Shown here: one piece after another, positions 34,361 through 49,300 of the stretch
Position numbering within the stretch: position 1 is the stretch's first letter
Layout: each line of letters starts with the position of its first letter
Assembly (NCBI RefSeq): GCF_018687715.1
Contig: NC_056760.1
Coordinates: 29,293,001-29,357,000, forward strand
Source: Carya illinoinensis
Taxonomy: Eukaryota; Streptophyta; Magnoliopsida; Fagales; Juglandaceae
DNA: 64,000 nucleotides
Direction of reading: 5' to 3'
Made by a program: the position numbers and the translations under genes
The notes under the pieces: generated by a model
Database searches by the model: none
What the model was told of the DNA's origin: nothing
What the model saw: only the letters and a program-made list of their open reading frames with translations

Positions 34361-37300
34361 GGACAGCATCACTTGGGAATATTTTGATGATGGATAATTT
34401 GATGATGGCAGGTTTTTCACTGGGGGATTTAAATAGGGGCACTGTTTCAATTTCACACTTGCTTTTCGCCGATGATACTTTAATTTTCTGCGAGGCAGAG
34501 CAGGACCAACTTAGTTCTCTGAAGGCGCTCCTTCTGTGCTTTGAGGCAGTATCAGGGCTGAGAGTGAACTTTGATAAGTCAGAGATGGTACCGGTTGGTA
34601 GTTTAAGTAATACTCGGCAGTTGGCGGGCATACTTGGGTGCAAAGTGGCTTCTTTCCCAATGACTTATCTGGGCTTACCGTTGGGGGCTGCTTCAAGAGC
34701 CTTAACGATTTGGGACACAGTTATTGAGAAGATAGAACGAAGATTGGCAGGATGGAAAAGATTATATTTGTCAAAAGGAGGGAGAGTGACCCTTATCAAA
34801 AGCACTCTTTCTAACTTACCAACTTATTTTTTATCTCTATTTCCTATCCCAGCAGGTGTGGCGGCGCGGCTTGAAAAACTATACCGAGACTTTCTATGGA
34901 GTGGGATGGGGGAAGAATTTAAGTTCCATCTAGTCGGTTGGGACAAGGTGTGTAGACCAATTCATTCAGGTGGACTAGGGATAAAGAACTTGAGGTTGTT
35001 TAATCAAGCTCTCTTGGGAAAATGGTTATGGAGATACAATGTGGAACCGGACGCTCTTTGGAAACTAGTAGTTGATTGTAAATATGGTCGGTCTTGGGGA
35101 GGTTGGTGTACTAGAGAGGGCAATGGGCCGATCGGTGTGGGGATTTGGAGGCATATAAGACGAGGATGGAGGGCTTTTGCTAACTGTACTAGTTTGGTGG
35201 TGGGGGAAGGAACGCGTATAAAATTTTGGAAGGATGTTTGGTGTGGGGAGGTGGCACTAAAGGATTCTTTTCCTTTAGCTTTTCGAGTGGCAAGTGACCA
35301 AGAAGCAGCGGTGGTGGATCTCATGACACTCTCAGGAGATCAAGTTCAATGGAATGTGACCTTTACTAGAGCAGCGCAAGATTGGGAAATAGACAATTTT
35401 GAGGCCTTTTTTCGTTTGCTATACTCCAAGAAACCGAATGGACTGCAAGTCGACAAATTGTGGTGGATACCAGCGGGTAAGGGTATTTTTTCAGTTCGCT
35501 CATTTTATAAGGCCCTTACAGCTTCACCGAATCCTCAATTCCCATGGAAAAGACTGTGGAGGAACAAGGCGCCTCCTAAAGCACTGTTTTTCACATGGAC
35601 AGCAGCCCTGGGTAAAATTTTGACCACTGATAACTTGAGGAAGCGAAGGATAATCATTTTAGATTGGTGTTGTATGTGTAAGAAAGCCGGTGAGACAGTG
35701 GACCATCTCTTATTACACTGTGAGACAGCCAGGTCTCTGTGGTGCGAAATTTTCAGTCGTGTAGGGTTAAGTTGGGTGATGCCGGCTTCAGTGGTTGGGC
35801 TTTTGGCGAGTTGGGTGATGCCGGGAGGTACTTCACAAATCAAAGATATTTGGAAGATGGTCCCTATCTGCATTATGTGGTGCTTATGGCGAGAGCGTAA
35901 CGAGAGGACCTTCGAAGAGAAGGAGCGCACACTAGGGGAGCTGAGTCTGCTTTTTTTCAGTACTTTGTTTCAATGGGCCATTGCCATAGATTTCAATGGC
36001 CTAAATGTACATGATTTCCTTTTGTCCTACTTAGCGAACTAGATAGGTGTTATCTCTTGTATACCTCCTTGTGTACTTGGGCTATGCCTATTCTTATTAA
36101 TACTATCGTTTACTTATCAAAAAAAAAAATAATTTGAGGAAGCGTGGCCTTATTGTTTTTTTTTGATAAGTAATAAGAAATTTTATTGATATAAAGATAG
36201 GCATAAGCTAGGTACACCGGAAGTATACATGTGAATACACCGAATTTAGAACTAGAAACTGTTACAAGGAAATCATGGAAGTTGAGACCATTTAAATCTA
36301 AAGCAATGGCCCAAATAAATAAAGTCTTCCATAAAAAACTCCTAAACTCTTCCACGGAGCGTTCATTGTCCTCAAAATGTCTATTGTTTCTTTCGCTCCA
36401 AGTACGCCAAAGAATACAAATGGGAGGCATCTTTCACATAGCTACAATCTGTGGTGTCCTTGTGATCCCTCTCTAGCTTGCAAGTAATTCAACCACCCTT
36501 CCTGGCATTACCCATGCTAATCACATTCTGTTGAAGAAATAATACTATGTGTCTTGGGCAAACTCACAATGTAAGAGTAAATGGTCCACTTTTTCACCAC
36601 AGTTTCTATACATACAACACCAGTTTGTAATTATAAGACCACATCTTCTTAGATTATCAATGGTTAGGATCTTCCCTAGAGCTGCTGTCCAAACAAAGAA
36701 CACAGCCTTGGGAGGTGCTTTACTCCTCCATATGTTCTTCCAAGGAAAATTGGGCCTAGGTTGAGCTGTAAGTTTATCATAAAAAGAGCATGCCAAGAAT
36801 TTCCCTTTCTTAGAAGGTCTCTATTCCATCTTGTCTTCACCTGTAACAGTAGGGGTAGTGTTATAAGGCAAGTTAAAAAAATCCACCAGCACACTCACTT
36901 TCCAATCATGTGCCTCCCTAGTGAGATTGATGTTCCACTCCTGAGAATCATGAATAAATACCTGCAAGCCCTGCCAGTCAGCCACCATAGCTTCTTTTTC
37001 CCGTGCAATTCTGAAAATAATGGGGTAAGTAACCTTAAGAGCCTTATCTCCCACCCACACATCATGCCAAAAGCTGATTCTACTGTCATTCCCCGTACAC
37101 AACCTAATATTACTAGAGAAAACCCCCCATCCTTTCCTTATATGCTTCCATAACCCCACACCATATGCCCCCCTACCCTCATTAGAACACCAACCCCTCC
37201 TTGCACTCCCATACTTCACATCAATCACCCTTTTCCATAAGACTACCCTCTTATAATTATAGCACCACAACATTTCCCTAATAGAGGCTTATTAAACGCC

Positions 37301-40300
37301 CTCACATTGTGAACCCCCAAACCACCATCTCTCATTGGAGTATAGACCTTATCCCACCTAACTAGATGAAATTTAAACTCATCACCTAGTCCACTTTACA
37401 AAAAATTACGTTGAAGTTTCTCAATCTTAGATGCAATGTTAGCTGGAAGGGGAAATTAAGACGAAATATGTGGGAAGGTTGGATAAAGTACTCTTATTAA
37501 GTGTGATCCACCCCTGTTTAGATATATACAACATTTTCCACCCGGTCAGCCTATGCTCTAATTTCTCTAACACCTCCGCTCTAATTGTCTTAACTTTAAA
37601 AGATGCTCCCAATGGGAGACCAAGGTACTTCATTGTTAGCAAAGAGACCACACCCTAATATATTGGCCAGCTCCCTAATATTTCTTACATCACCCACCGC
37701 AACCATCTCTGTCTTAGTGAGATTTATCTTTCTCCCGGATACCGCTTCAAAGCAAAGTAGGATAGTCTTCAAAGATTGAATATGTTCTGCATTATTCTCA
37801 CAAAACAGCAACGTATCATCTACAAACAAGAGATGGGAAATAATGTTGGAGCCATGATGAATAACCCCCACTGAAAATCCTGAAAAAAACCCACCCTCTA
37901 CAGCTGCCGACACCATTCTACTTAGAGCCTCCATCACAATGACAAATAAAAGTGAGGATAATAGATCTCCTTGTCGTAACCCCCGTGAGCTATTAAAGAA
38001 ACCCACAGGTCACCATTTACCAAGACCGAGAAGCGGGCTGTTGACACACAACGCCTCATCCATTTCCTCCATCTGTCCCCAAAACCACATCAACACAACA
38101 AATAGAATAGGAAATTCCAATTGACGTGAGCATAGGCCTTCTCCATGTCTAGTTTGCATAAAATACCCAGTCCCCGAATTAAGCTGGCTGTCCAAGCATT
38201 CGTTGGTTATAAGGACCGAATCCAATATTTGCCTACCTCTCACAAAGGCATTTTGAGACTTAGAAGTAATCTTATCCATGACTGTTGGCCTTATTGTTAT
38301 GGTGGTGTTTCATGTGTAAGAAGCATGGGGAATCCGTGGATCATTTGCTTTTGCATTGCGAGGTGGCAAAGGCTTTGTGGGATGGAGTTTTTAGTAGAGT
38401 TGGGCTGGCTTGGGTGATGATGCCTTTGAGAGTAGTGGATCTTCTTGTGAGTTGGAACGGGCTATATAGTTGCTCTCAAGTGGAAGATGGTACTTATCTG
38501 CATTATGTGGTGCTTGTGGCAAGAGCATAACAACCGGACATTTGAAGATAGGGAGCAGTCAATAGAGGAACTTGGATCTTTCTTTTTTAGAACTTTACTC
38601 CTATGGGCCATAGCTGTAAACTTTAATGGACTAGATTTTCATGATTTTCTTGTTTCCGTTGCTGCAACCTAGATAGATCTTATCTCTTGTATACCTTCTT
38701 GTGTACTTGGGGCTATGCCCATCATTAGTACAATCGTTTACTTATAGAAAAAATATTACCGACTCTGTCAGCCTAGGGTGGCAGAGAGTGGGCACAATGT
38801 GTGTATGGGTCTGCCTCTTGTTTGTTAATAGGCTTAGGAGGCTGCTAGGCTTAGGTAGAAAATCATTTAGGGTTTTCTGGACCTAAGGGGTGAGGTATGG
38901 GCATAGGGACTACTGGTATAATCACCCTTTATTATGAATTTTGATTGAGTAAATACTAGGTTTCTAAGCTGGCTGAAGATCCCCTAAATCTAGTGAGTTG
39001 CATCAGAAAGATCTTCTATACTTGCTATAATGGGTTGGGATTGATTGTTGGAGCTTTTAATGCTGTCTGGTCAGCTATTTCAAGTGTCAACTTCCTTCCT
39101 AATTAGTCCTAAAATCTTGGCAGCCTCTTCCCTAATTTATTCCTGTGCTAATAAGAATAAAATCTTGCCTAATGTCATCAGGAAATTCGAAATCCTGCTG
39201 CCCAACAGATTAGGAAACTTCCCAGGTCCTATTTCCTGTAATAAAACACATAATGCCTTCCATTTTTAAGTAAAGTCTGAGAGCTTAGAACTGTTAGCAG
39301 CCCTGTAAATACGTACTAAATCTGACTTTTGAGTGGGGGAAATCATTATACAAATATGAGTCAAATATTCTAAATTAACTTGGGCACCAAGCTGGTGCCA
39401 CAAACTGTCCAGTGGGCTGGACAGCAAGCCCATGAACCCAATACACTCACTGTTATGCATAATTAAATTTCTATGCATAATTAAGTCATAGAAATTTAAT
39501 CAAGTACGACAGAGGTCAGCCTAAACTATGAATCCAATGATTTGGGGTGACACAGGTTGATGGCATATTTGACAATGAATGAACAACCAACTTATTCACA
39601 TAATTAAGACATTCATCTTTCACTTGCTTTATTGCCAACATGCATTAACCCTTATGTGCAAGGAGGTTGTGCACCGATCCCACAGAACTGATAAGTAATA
39701 CTTTGAATCATACTTTTCACATCATTATTCTCACATTTTTCTTTGGATTGTACTGCATTTATTTCTTATTGCTATATCCAATCTCCTAATCCCTGCATGA
39801 AAAAAAAAATGTTTCAACTTCTTCCTTTCGGAAAACCCTATTGGTTGTAGTTATCTCATGCTCTTTGGAGAGCCATGTCTCATGCAATTTATATTTATTT
39901 TGTTGGGTCATGGGTTTATAAGCTTGCTTAAAGCTTTATGTTCCAATTGAGAAAGGTTGAGATACTACCAAGAGAAAAAAAATTTTGAGACACTGTGTGT
40001 TTCAAGGGGTCTGCCTTTACAATCATGGATGTTTATTGGAATACCTTTACTTGTCTTCAGTGGTTCAGCGATTATGTTTTATGTTACATGTTATTTTAAC
40101 TTCAGTTATTCGGATTCCTACTCTTATTTTATTGGGTCCTTCTATAAATTAGATCTGTTTGCTACTAATTATTGTGTTGGCATTTTTACAGGAAAATCTT
40201 TCTGTTTTGGATTTTGTTGATAAAGATATCGCGAATGTCAATCCTGTAAAGCCTCCACCAATAGAGTCTACTCCTTTCAAGCTTGTGGAGGAAGTGAAAT

Positions 40301-43300
40301 ATTTGAAAGAGTTGGCTGCTAAATTGCGCGGTGTAAATGAATTTGCGGTAAAGTTTGATTATGGCAATTATGTTAGGTCAAATCAGTTTAGAATACTGAA
40401 TTTTGTTTTTTTAGTGTTGTCTTAACTATGTGTTTGCGTATTTTAAACATTTGGTTTTGGCTAGAAAGTTTCTCATGTGCAATGAAAATCATTATCACAT
40501 GACTTACTTGAGTTGTTTACTTCTATTGTTGAGGTGTTCAGTGCAAAATGAGTCTTTGCTCGAGTCAGTTAGTAGTCCTGATGGTAGACTTTGTGGGAGC
40601 CTTTGGTGTAATTTTTTAATTTATTTGAAAACATGAGGGTAATAATTTGGATTGGATACTGGCTCTTCTGTTGGGCAAATTTGACAAGTGGATTAGTTAG
40701 GCCAAAGAGTTTCATGTATTGAACAGCACTCTAAACTTCTGGTGAACTAGACTTTGATATCCTTCGGTTGCTGAGACCTGAACAGATGTTTTTTGTCTTG
40801 AATTCAGCACATATGTATCGCATCAATTGGCAAAGCAGTTATCTTTTCCAGAAATTTCGTATTAATTTAAGTGCTTTGAACCTAATCCGCATAATTCATT
40901 TGGTATATCTTCTCTCAATCAGTTCTCTATTTTTGCCTGCTGTAGTGTCATTTGGAAAATTACTTGATGCTGCCCAGAAATTTCAAAATCATCGATCTTA
41001 CGTCTCCATTTGTTTTCGTTAAACTTTTTTTTTGGTAGTATGATTTTTGACTTTTGTGATTCTCTAGGTTGATTTGGAACATAATCAATACCGATCTTTT
41101 CAAGGATTGACTTGCTTGATGCAAATATCTACTAGAACCGAAGATTTTGTTGTAGATACTTTGAAGCTTCGAATTCATGTTGGTCCATACCTAAGGGAGG
41201 TTTTCAAGGATCCTACCAAGAGAAAGGTTGATCTCTTGCATATCCTCTTTGTTTTGATTCCGTAACAGATCTTCTACATTTTGTGTATAATATATGCACT
41301 TAATTAGGTTATGCATGGAGCAGATCGGGATATTTTGTGGCTTCAACGGGACTTTGGTATTTACATTTGCAATTTGTTCGATACTGGCCAGGTTTGTACT
41401 TTCAAATGATGAAATGTTGAGGTTTAATCTGAGTCTTGTTTCAGTTACACTATATTTGTTTAAGTAATGACTTCTTTATTATGATTGGTATATTTATCAG
41501 TTCATTTGTTCAAGCAGAGACTTTAATTTTCTAGTAGTTGATGTTGCTCTTACACGTACAATATGGGCTATTTGATGAAACCAAATTTGTACAATGCATC
41601 ATCTTTGGTGATACAAGATGAATCAGTTAGCAATAAATTAAGTGATGGCTTTGGCCATAGAAATAGGTATTTCTCGGTTCATCTGTTCATCAGGTTGAGC
41701 ATACAAATCGTTTTATACTTCCAATTATTAATTTTAACTCTTCTGGTCAAACTGTCGTTGGGGGGAGGGGGTGGGACTTGGGAGGTTTAGAGTGAGTGTT
41801 TTTACTCTTTAAGAGAGAGTCCTATTTGTTTACTTGGGTTCTTCCTTTGTTCCTAGATTGTTCTATGTAATGATCCAGAAAGAGTGTTAGCCACATTTGC
41901 TTTATAATCAAATAGGTTATTCAATTTGAAACTTTTCTAGAATCACTTATAAAATCCAATTTTATATGTAAGTAGCCAATGTAAGACTTAGCACCCATGA
42001 CTTTCTTTATAACGTACTCATTCTATGTGGGTAATTCCTTTTTCCAATGATGTGGGACTGGGGTGTCATATACGTAAGAAAAGTGCTAGCCACATATGAT
42101 TTATAACCCCAAAAAGACTATTCAATTTGAAGCTTCCCTAGAATCACGCATTGACTCTAGTTTCATCTAGTAAGTTGTTCATGTGTGTTTTACCCATGGC
42201 TACCTTTATAATTTGCCCACTCCATGTGACTTATTCTTTTTCCTGTATGTGGGATTGGTGTGTATATTCTTCTTCCTTTTTGAGAGGTGTTTTAATGATA
42301 GGGAACATTCTATAGATGATCTCTGGAAATTTTTTATGTTTTCCCTGTTTTCTTGGTTTTCAGCCATTGTTCTTAAGGTGGGGCAGTCCATGAGTTTTTG
42401 TTTTTGCTGTTTTAGTACTTGAATGTTCTTAGGTGTTTCTTTTGTATACTTCCTGTGTACATTGGCTTTGCCTATTTCATTCGTTGAATAAATTTTTTTA
42501 CTTATAAAAAAAAAAATGTAAGCTTAAATACGAAATTAGTCTATGTTGTTTGCTTTGAAGTCACATAGGTTTTCTTGGTTGTAATTTAACCTTTTTACGC
42601 CACGTGGTTTATACAATAATCAAATTACTCATTCCATTAGACTTAAGTCAATAAACTGTTATAAATGTCATATCAGCACCAATGACAGTTTGACACGTGC
42701 CACTTGATAGGTCACATGTGTTCCATGCGTATAAAAATAGAAAAATATAATAAAGTTGGAAAACACATTTGTTTTTAAAAAAGAGTTAAAATGAAAAGAA
42801 TAAAATACAAAAACAATAAAAAACAAAAAATAAAAAATTTCAAACAAGAAAAAAAAAATAAATAAAAAACAACAAACATTAGAGAATAAAAACATTAACA
42901 GCTTTTAGTTGTTTTCTGATACACTAAAGTAAATGGAGATTGCTCTTTCTATTGCTCAGGCGTCGAAGGTATTGAAACTACAGAGAAATAGTTTGGAGTT
43001 TCTTTTGGATCACTTTTGTGGAGTTAGTGCGAATAAAGAGTATGTATTTTTAATAAATTTCCCTATTCACTTGATTGGTTTTAATTAATTAATTTCTGGT
43101 TTTACAATTTCTTCCTACTTTTACCGTGAGGTTTTACCAGTCAACTCCTTGCAGATACCAGAATGCAGAATGGAGACTACGCCCTCTTCCTGAGGATATG
43201 GTCAGGTACAGTAGAAAGTAGAACTTGCCATGCATACTTCTTTCTTTCAATTTTTCCCATTGTTTCTTTTGTTACTCTTTTCCTATTCCATTTGTTATCC

Positions 43301-46300
43301 TATTTAATTTTTTTTTTTTTTTTCTGTGAAAATAGATTTAGGAGTTCATTGACCAAAGTGAAGTAATTCTGGAGGTTTGGCTCTGTATCACATGCATATA
43401 ATTGGCATCTTTCTTTTTCGTGCACCCACCAGCCATCACTTGGCATATGTGATAACATTTATAGGTAATTGGTTTAGCAAAGCATGTAAACTGGTGGGTA
43501 ACTTTGCAGCAGCATAATCAATTTGAAAATGTCTGCTTAAAATTTGACAGTGCTACTTTAGATTTGATCAGGAGGTAATTAAATTGAATGCAGCTGAAAC
43601 TGCCTTTGAAAGATTTGCAATTGAGATTGCTGTAATTATGTAAATTTACACACACACACAGAACGTGTATGTATATTTTCTGTTTTGATAAGTATTATGT
43701 ATATGTGTTTATATATTTGGAAATCTGACTCCCACCTGTATTACAAATCATTCTTTGTCTACTAGTGTGGTTAATATTTCATAATTGGTCTCGATTGTGA
43801 TGTATATGTGAGGTATTCCATGCTCACGGTTTCTTGTTTGCTACTTTTTACTAACGATGACAGTTGTTTAACTTCCCCCATCATCTAATTGAGTTTCCCT
43901 TGACCACAGATATGCCAGAGAAGATACACACTATCTATTGCATATATATGATTTAATGAGAATGGAGTTGTTTTCAATGCCTAAGGAGAATGAAAATTTT
44001 GATGCTCCTTTAGTAGAGGTACAATCTTCATGCACCATTAGCATCATCTACATATTTCGTGGAATTATGGATTTTCCCCTGATGATGGTTACATTGTTTG
44101 TGCATTAAATCAATAAACTGTAGAAGTCTTCTTTTTTATCCTTGACTCTATTTGAGGTTCTTCGTTGGTTTTGGTACTGATGGATGGTAACTTTTGCTGT
44201 TTGAAAGTGTTCATCATTTTTGCGATATCTGTGCTTCTCGAGCATTCATAAACCAAGGAAAATCAGTAAATAACTCTAAAAAATTCTTTACAGGAGTTTG
44301 TGAAATTTTGAATCTGTCCCTGCATACACAAATGAATAAAAAAAAAATATGACTATGTTTTCTTTTTTGAGAAGTAATAAAACTAAATTAAAAGGCACAA
44401 AAGGTGCAACCTGAGTACTCAAGAAGTATACAAGATAGACACCTATCTGAAAGGAGAAAAATATTCTAGAAAATTATGAAAGTTAAGCCTGTTAAAGTCC
44501 ATAGAAGTTGTCTAAAGGAGGAGAATATCGAAAAACAGTTTTTAGCAACTGTAGTGGAGTAAAAGATGATGAACGGATTCCCCACTCTTCTTATACTCGT
44601 AGCACCAATCAATCACATTGTTATGTTTTTTCCTTAGATTATCAATGGTGAGAATCTTTCCTACAGAGGATGTCCACGTGAAAAATATGGCTCTTGTAGG
44701 GACTTTAGTCCGTCAAATAATCTTACAGGGAAAGGGGTCCTTATCATGAGAAACAAAGACATCATAGAAGATCAAATATTGAACAACCCTATCTTGGAAG
44801 GGCCTACGTACTCTTGTATATGCCCTGCGTACTGGCCATGTCAATTTCCTGTTATGTTAATAAAATTTACTTTACCTATAAAAAAATCTTGGAAGGGCCC
44901 ACATAAGTTTATGTTCACTTCCTCCTATCAAACTAGTGGAATACAACAGATTAAAGAATATTGTAATACATACGTCCTCCAATCATGAGTTGCTTTGATA
45001 AAGCTTATATTCTACATTGGAATTACTAGATATCTCCAAATGGTCCACTATAGAAGTAACCTTAGCATGAGCAACATTGAAAAAAAAATTGGGAAATCCT
45101 CCTTGAGAGCTCTACCTTTACACCACAAATCATGTCCGAATCTAATGACAATTTTAAAACTGTTTCAACCCTTAGATGCTTGTAACTAAGCTTCAAAGCC
45201 ATATGGTTCTTGCTCTTCCCATCTTTTGTTGCTTGTGGACCTCCCAAAGTAACAAAGTTGCAAAGTTGGAAACTTATGCATCCTGTAGAGCTGCAGCAGG
45301 AGCTTGGTATGCTTCATGTGGATATTCAATTATTCTATCAGTTCTTGAGGATAGCACCATTTCATATTTGTTGCAAATTTGGTGGTGTCCTTGGATTAAT
45401 GAATTTAATTTATTTCAGGCAGTTCCTGGTAGGCCATTCATTGCGTACATTACGAAATTGCCATTAAAATAGCATTGAAGTTTTCTGCTTTTTTAGATTA
45501 TTCTATATCTTTTCATTTGGATTTTACAAGTAGCAGTTGTGTGGGTATAATATTGCAATTGTAATTGTTTTTAACTTGTCAAATGTGTGTATTTATGTGT
45601 GTGTGTGTGTGTGTGTGTGTGTTTGTGTGTTGAGGTATTCAGTTGTGAGTCTTTAGAAGCTGCTGTTGTATGATTGAGGTGAATCTGAATAATTATTTGG
45701 AGTAGTAATAAAGTTGAGTTTTGGCTCTGGCATGGGGATAATGGGTAGAAATATTTTTTTGATAAGTAATAAAATATTTTATTCCCAAGAAATAGGCATA
45801 AGCCCAAGTACTCGGGATGTGTACAAAGGAAATACCTACTACTTTCTAAAAATGAAAGGAAAACTAAAACAGATTCTGGAAATTATCTTCCATTCCAAAA
45901 GCTTTAGCCCACAAACTCAAAGTACTATAGAAAATCTTCTTTAGCGAACTAGATAGGTCTTCTCTCTTGTATTACATCTTGTATACTTGGGCTTTACCTA
46001 TTCGTATTAATATTACCGTTTACCTATAAAAAAAAAAGTACTAAAGAAAAAATCCCTAAGTTCTTCCAATGAACGTTCTTTGTCTTTGAAGCATCTCTCA
46101 TTCCTTTCAAGCCAAAGGCACCACATGGGACAAGAAGGAATCATCTTCCAAACATGAACAGATTCTTGCTACCCTTCAAACCCTTGCACCCTACCAATAA
46201 ATCCACCACTTCCTTGGGCATTACCCAAAGTAAATCAGTCCGATTCAAAACCTCATTAGACAAGAACCTGGCCACTTCACGATGAAGAAAGAAGGGATTA

Positions 46301-49300
46301 ACGGTTTCCCCATCCTTCTTGCACATGACACACCAATCAGCAATGTACATACGTCTCCTTCTAAGATTCTCAGTTGTCAACATTTTGCCCAATGATACCA
46401 CCCAACAGAAAAAAGCAACCTTGGAAGGAACTTTCACTTTCCATATGCTTTTCCAAAGAAATTCACAACTCCTGTGACTGGTTAATATTCTGTAAAAAGA
46501 GGAGACTGAGAACTTAGAACTTCCTGCAGGAATCCACAGCATGCTGTCCTCCCTACCTAGCATCAACTTTGAACTGTAAAGTCTTTCTAGAAAAGCCTTA
46601 ACATCATCCACTTCCCAGTCATTAACATCCCTGATAAAGATAACATTCCACTGAATATTATTGTCAATTCAACAGAAAGACTTTCCTAAAGCTGCATTTT
46701 GATCCCTTGCAATTCTGAAAAGAGTGGGAAAGTCCAGCTTAAGTGAAGAATCCCCACACCACAAGTCATGCCAGAAAAGTATCCTCTTCCCATCTCCCAC
46801 CTTCAATCTAATATGATTTGAAAAAACCCCCCCATCCTTTTCTAATGAACTTCCACGAGCTCACCCCATACGCACCACTAGTATCTTTAGAACACCAACC
46901 TCCCCACAAACTACCATATTTTGCATCAATAACATTTTTGCAAAAGGCATTACTTTCCATGTGGTATCTCAAGAGCCATTTCCCAAGTAATGCTCTATTA
47001 AACAATCTTAAATTTTTTTATCCCCAACCCACCACAATCAATCGGTTGACAAACCTTCTTCCAACTAACCAAATGGAACTTTTTTTCAACTCCTTTATCA
47101 TCCCATAGAAACTTTTGAAATAAACTTCCAATTCTTCTTTCAACCCTTTCCGGCAATGGAAAAAGAGATAACACATAAGTGGGAAGGTAAGACAAAGTAC
47201 TTTTTATTAGAGTTTATCTTCCCCCCTTAGAAAAGTAGATCATTTTCCAACCAGCTAACCTCCTTTCCATTTCTCAATCACCCCATTCCAAATATTAAGA
47301 GATTTAAAAGAAGCCCCCAAAGGAAGCCCAAATTACCTGATAGGAAGTGAAGAAATTCTGCACCCCAGAATATTTGCCAAGTCTAAAATATTTTGAACAG
47401 AACCCACAGGAACGACTTCAGATTTCAATAAATTAACTCTTAACCCCAAAACAGCTTCAAAACACAGCAAAAGTGGTCAGAATCAGGCTCACTAAAAAAC
47501 AAAGTATCATAAGTAAATAATAAGTGAGAGACCTTTAAACTACTCCATAGCTCATTACCCACCACAAAGCTGGACATATCCATGTCCTTCTCAATCATTC
47601 TACTCAAGGCATCCATAATCATAGCAAAAAGAAATGGGGAGATGGGGTCGCCTTGCCTCAAACCACATGAGCTACTAAGAAACCAACGTGTTCTCCATTC
47701 ACCAAAATAGAAAATTTCGAAGTCGACACACAATACTTCATCCACAAACACCATATATCACCAAAACCATATCTCCTCAGCAAATAATCAAGGAAATCCC
47801 AGCACACATGGTCACAAGCCTTTTCCATGTCCAATTTGATTAAAATACTAGCTTTCTCTGTTTTAATTCTACTCTCCAAGCATTCATTTGCAATTAAAAC
47901 ATAGTCTAAAATTTTTCTTCATCTCACAAAGGCATTTTGTGATTGTAAAATTATCCTCTCCATCACCCTACTCAAACGGTTGGCCAGCACCTTAGAAATG
48001 ATTTTATACACTCCATTCACCAAACTAATAGGCCGAAAATCTCTCATCTCCACAGCCCCATCCTTTTTCAGAATAAGTGCAATGAAAGTTGCATTAAAGC
48101 TCTTCTCAAACCTCATATACGAATGAAACTCAGCTCAGCAAACACCTTCAGAATATCTTCTCTAACTATGTCCCAGCATGCTTGAAAAAATGCCAAAGAG
48201 AACCCATCCAGACCCGGAGCCTTATCCCTATCCATACCTTTAACCACATTAAGTATTTCTTCTTCTCCAAACTCTCTTTCCAACCAATCAGCTTTGACCT
48301 GATCTATAGAGTCGAAACCAAGTCTGTCCAGTTTTGGTCTCCAAGAAAAATCTTCTGAAAACAGCTGCTCATAAAAATTCTCCATGTGAGCCTTAATGTC
48401 TTCTTGATCCATGATAAGCTTGTCCCCATCTCAAAGAACCTCAATCACATTATTTCTTCTATGAGAGTTCGCCATTTGGTGAAAGAATTATTGCACCTAT
48501 CTCCTTCTTTCAACCACAGCACCCTAGATTTTTGCCTCGACGAAATTTCCTACATTAACGCTATATTTTCCAGTTCAGAAACCACCCTCATTTTTCGTAC
48601 TCTGTCCTCCCTCGATATCGCCCCTTGCGCCTCCTTCTCATCCAAACCTCTCAACTCTTCCAAAAGAAGCTTCCTCTTGCTATCTAAATTCCCAAACTCC
48701 TCTTTATTCCATCTCTATAAAGCTTTTTTTTTTTTTTTGAGAAAAGTAAGAATGTATATTAATAAAAGAATAGGCAAAATGCCACATTCAGTACAGAGAA
48801 TGTCCTACACTACGTAGGATCAAAAGAAATAAGAAACTCATTTTGGCCATTAAAACTAACAGCAATAGCCCAAGTACAAAGAGTTCTAAAAAAGAAGACT
48901 TTCAGCTCCTCCATTGAAATCTCTATAAAGCTTTCTTAAGAGATTTCAATTTTCCAGCCAAAACAAAACTAGGGGTACCAGAAAAATTATAGGAATTCCA
49001 CCAACTTCTCACCCTGTCCACGAATCCCTCATCCTTCAGCCACATCTTTTCAAATTTAAAATACCTTCTCCCACCCTCAATTCCACCACAATCCAACATG
49101 ATAGGATAATGATCAGAACACAAGCTCAGCAATAATTTCTGACTCAAACCAGAAAAATGAGCCTCCCAAGAAGGCGAAACCAGAAACCTATCTAGCCTTG
49201 AAAATGACCTACCATTAGACCAAGTATAATCTCCTCCCACCAAAGGTAAATTAATCAGATTTAATTCAATTTTTTTTATTTTTTGATAAATAGATTTAAT

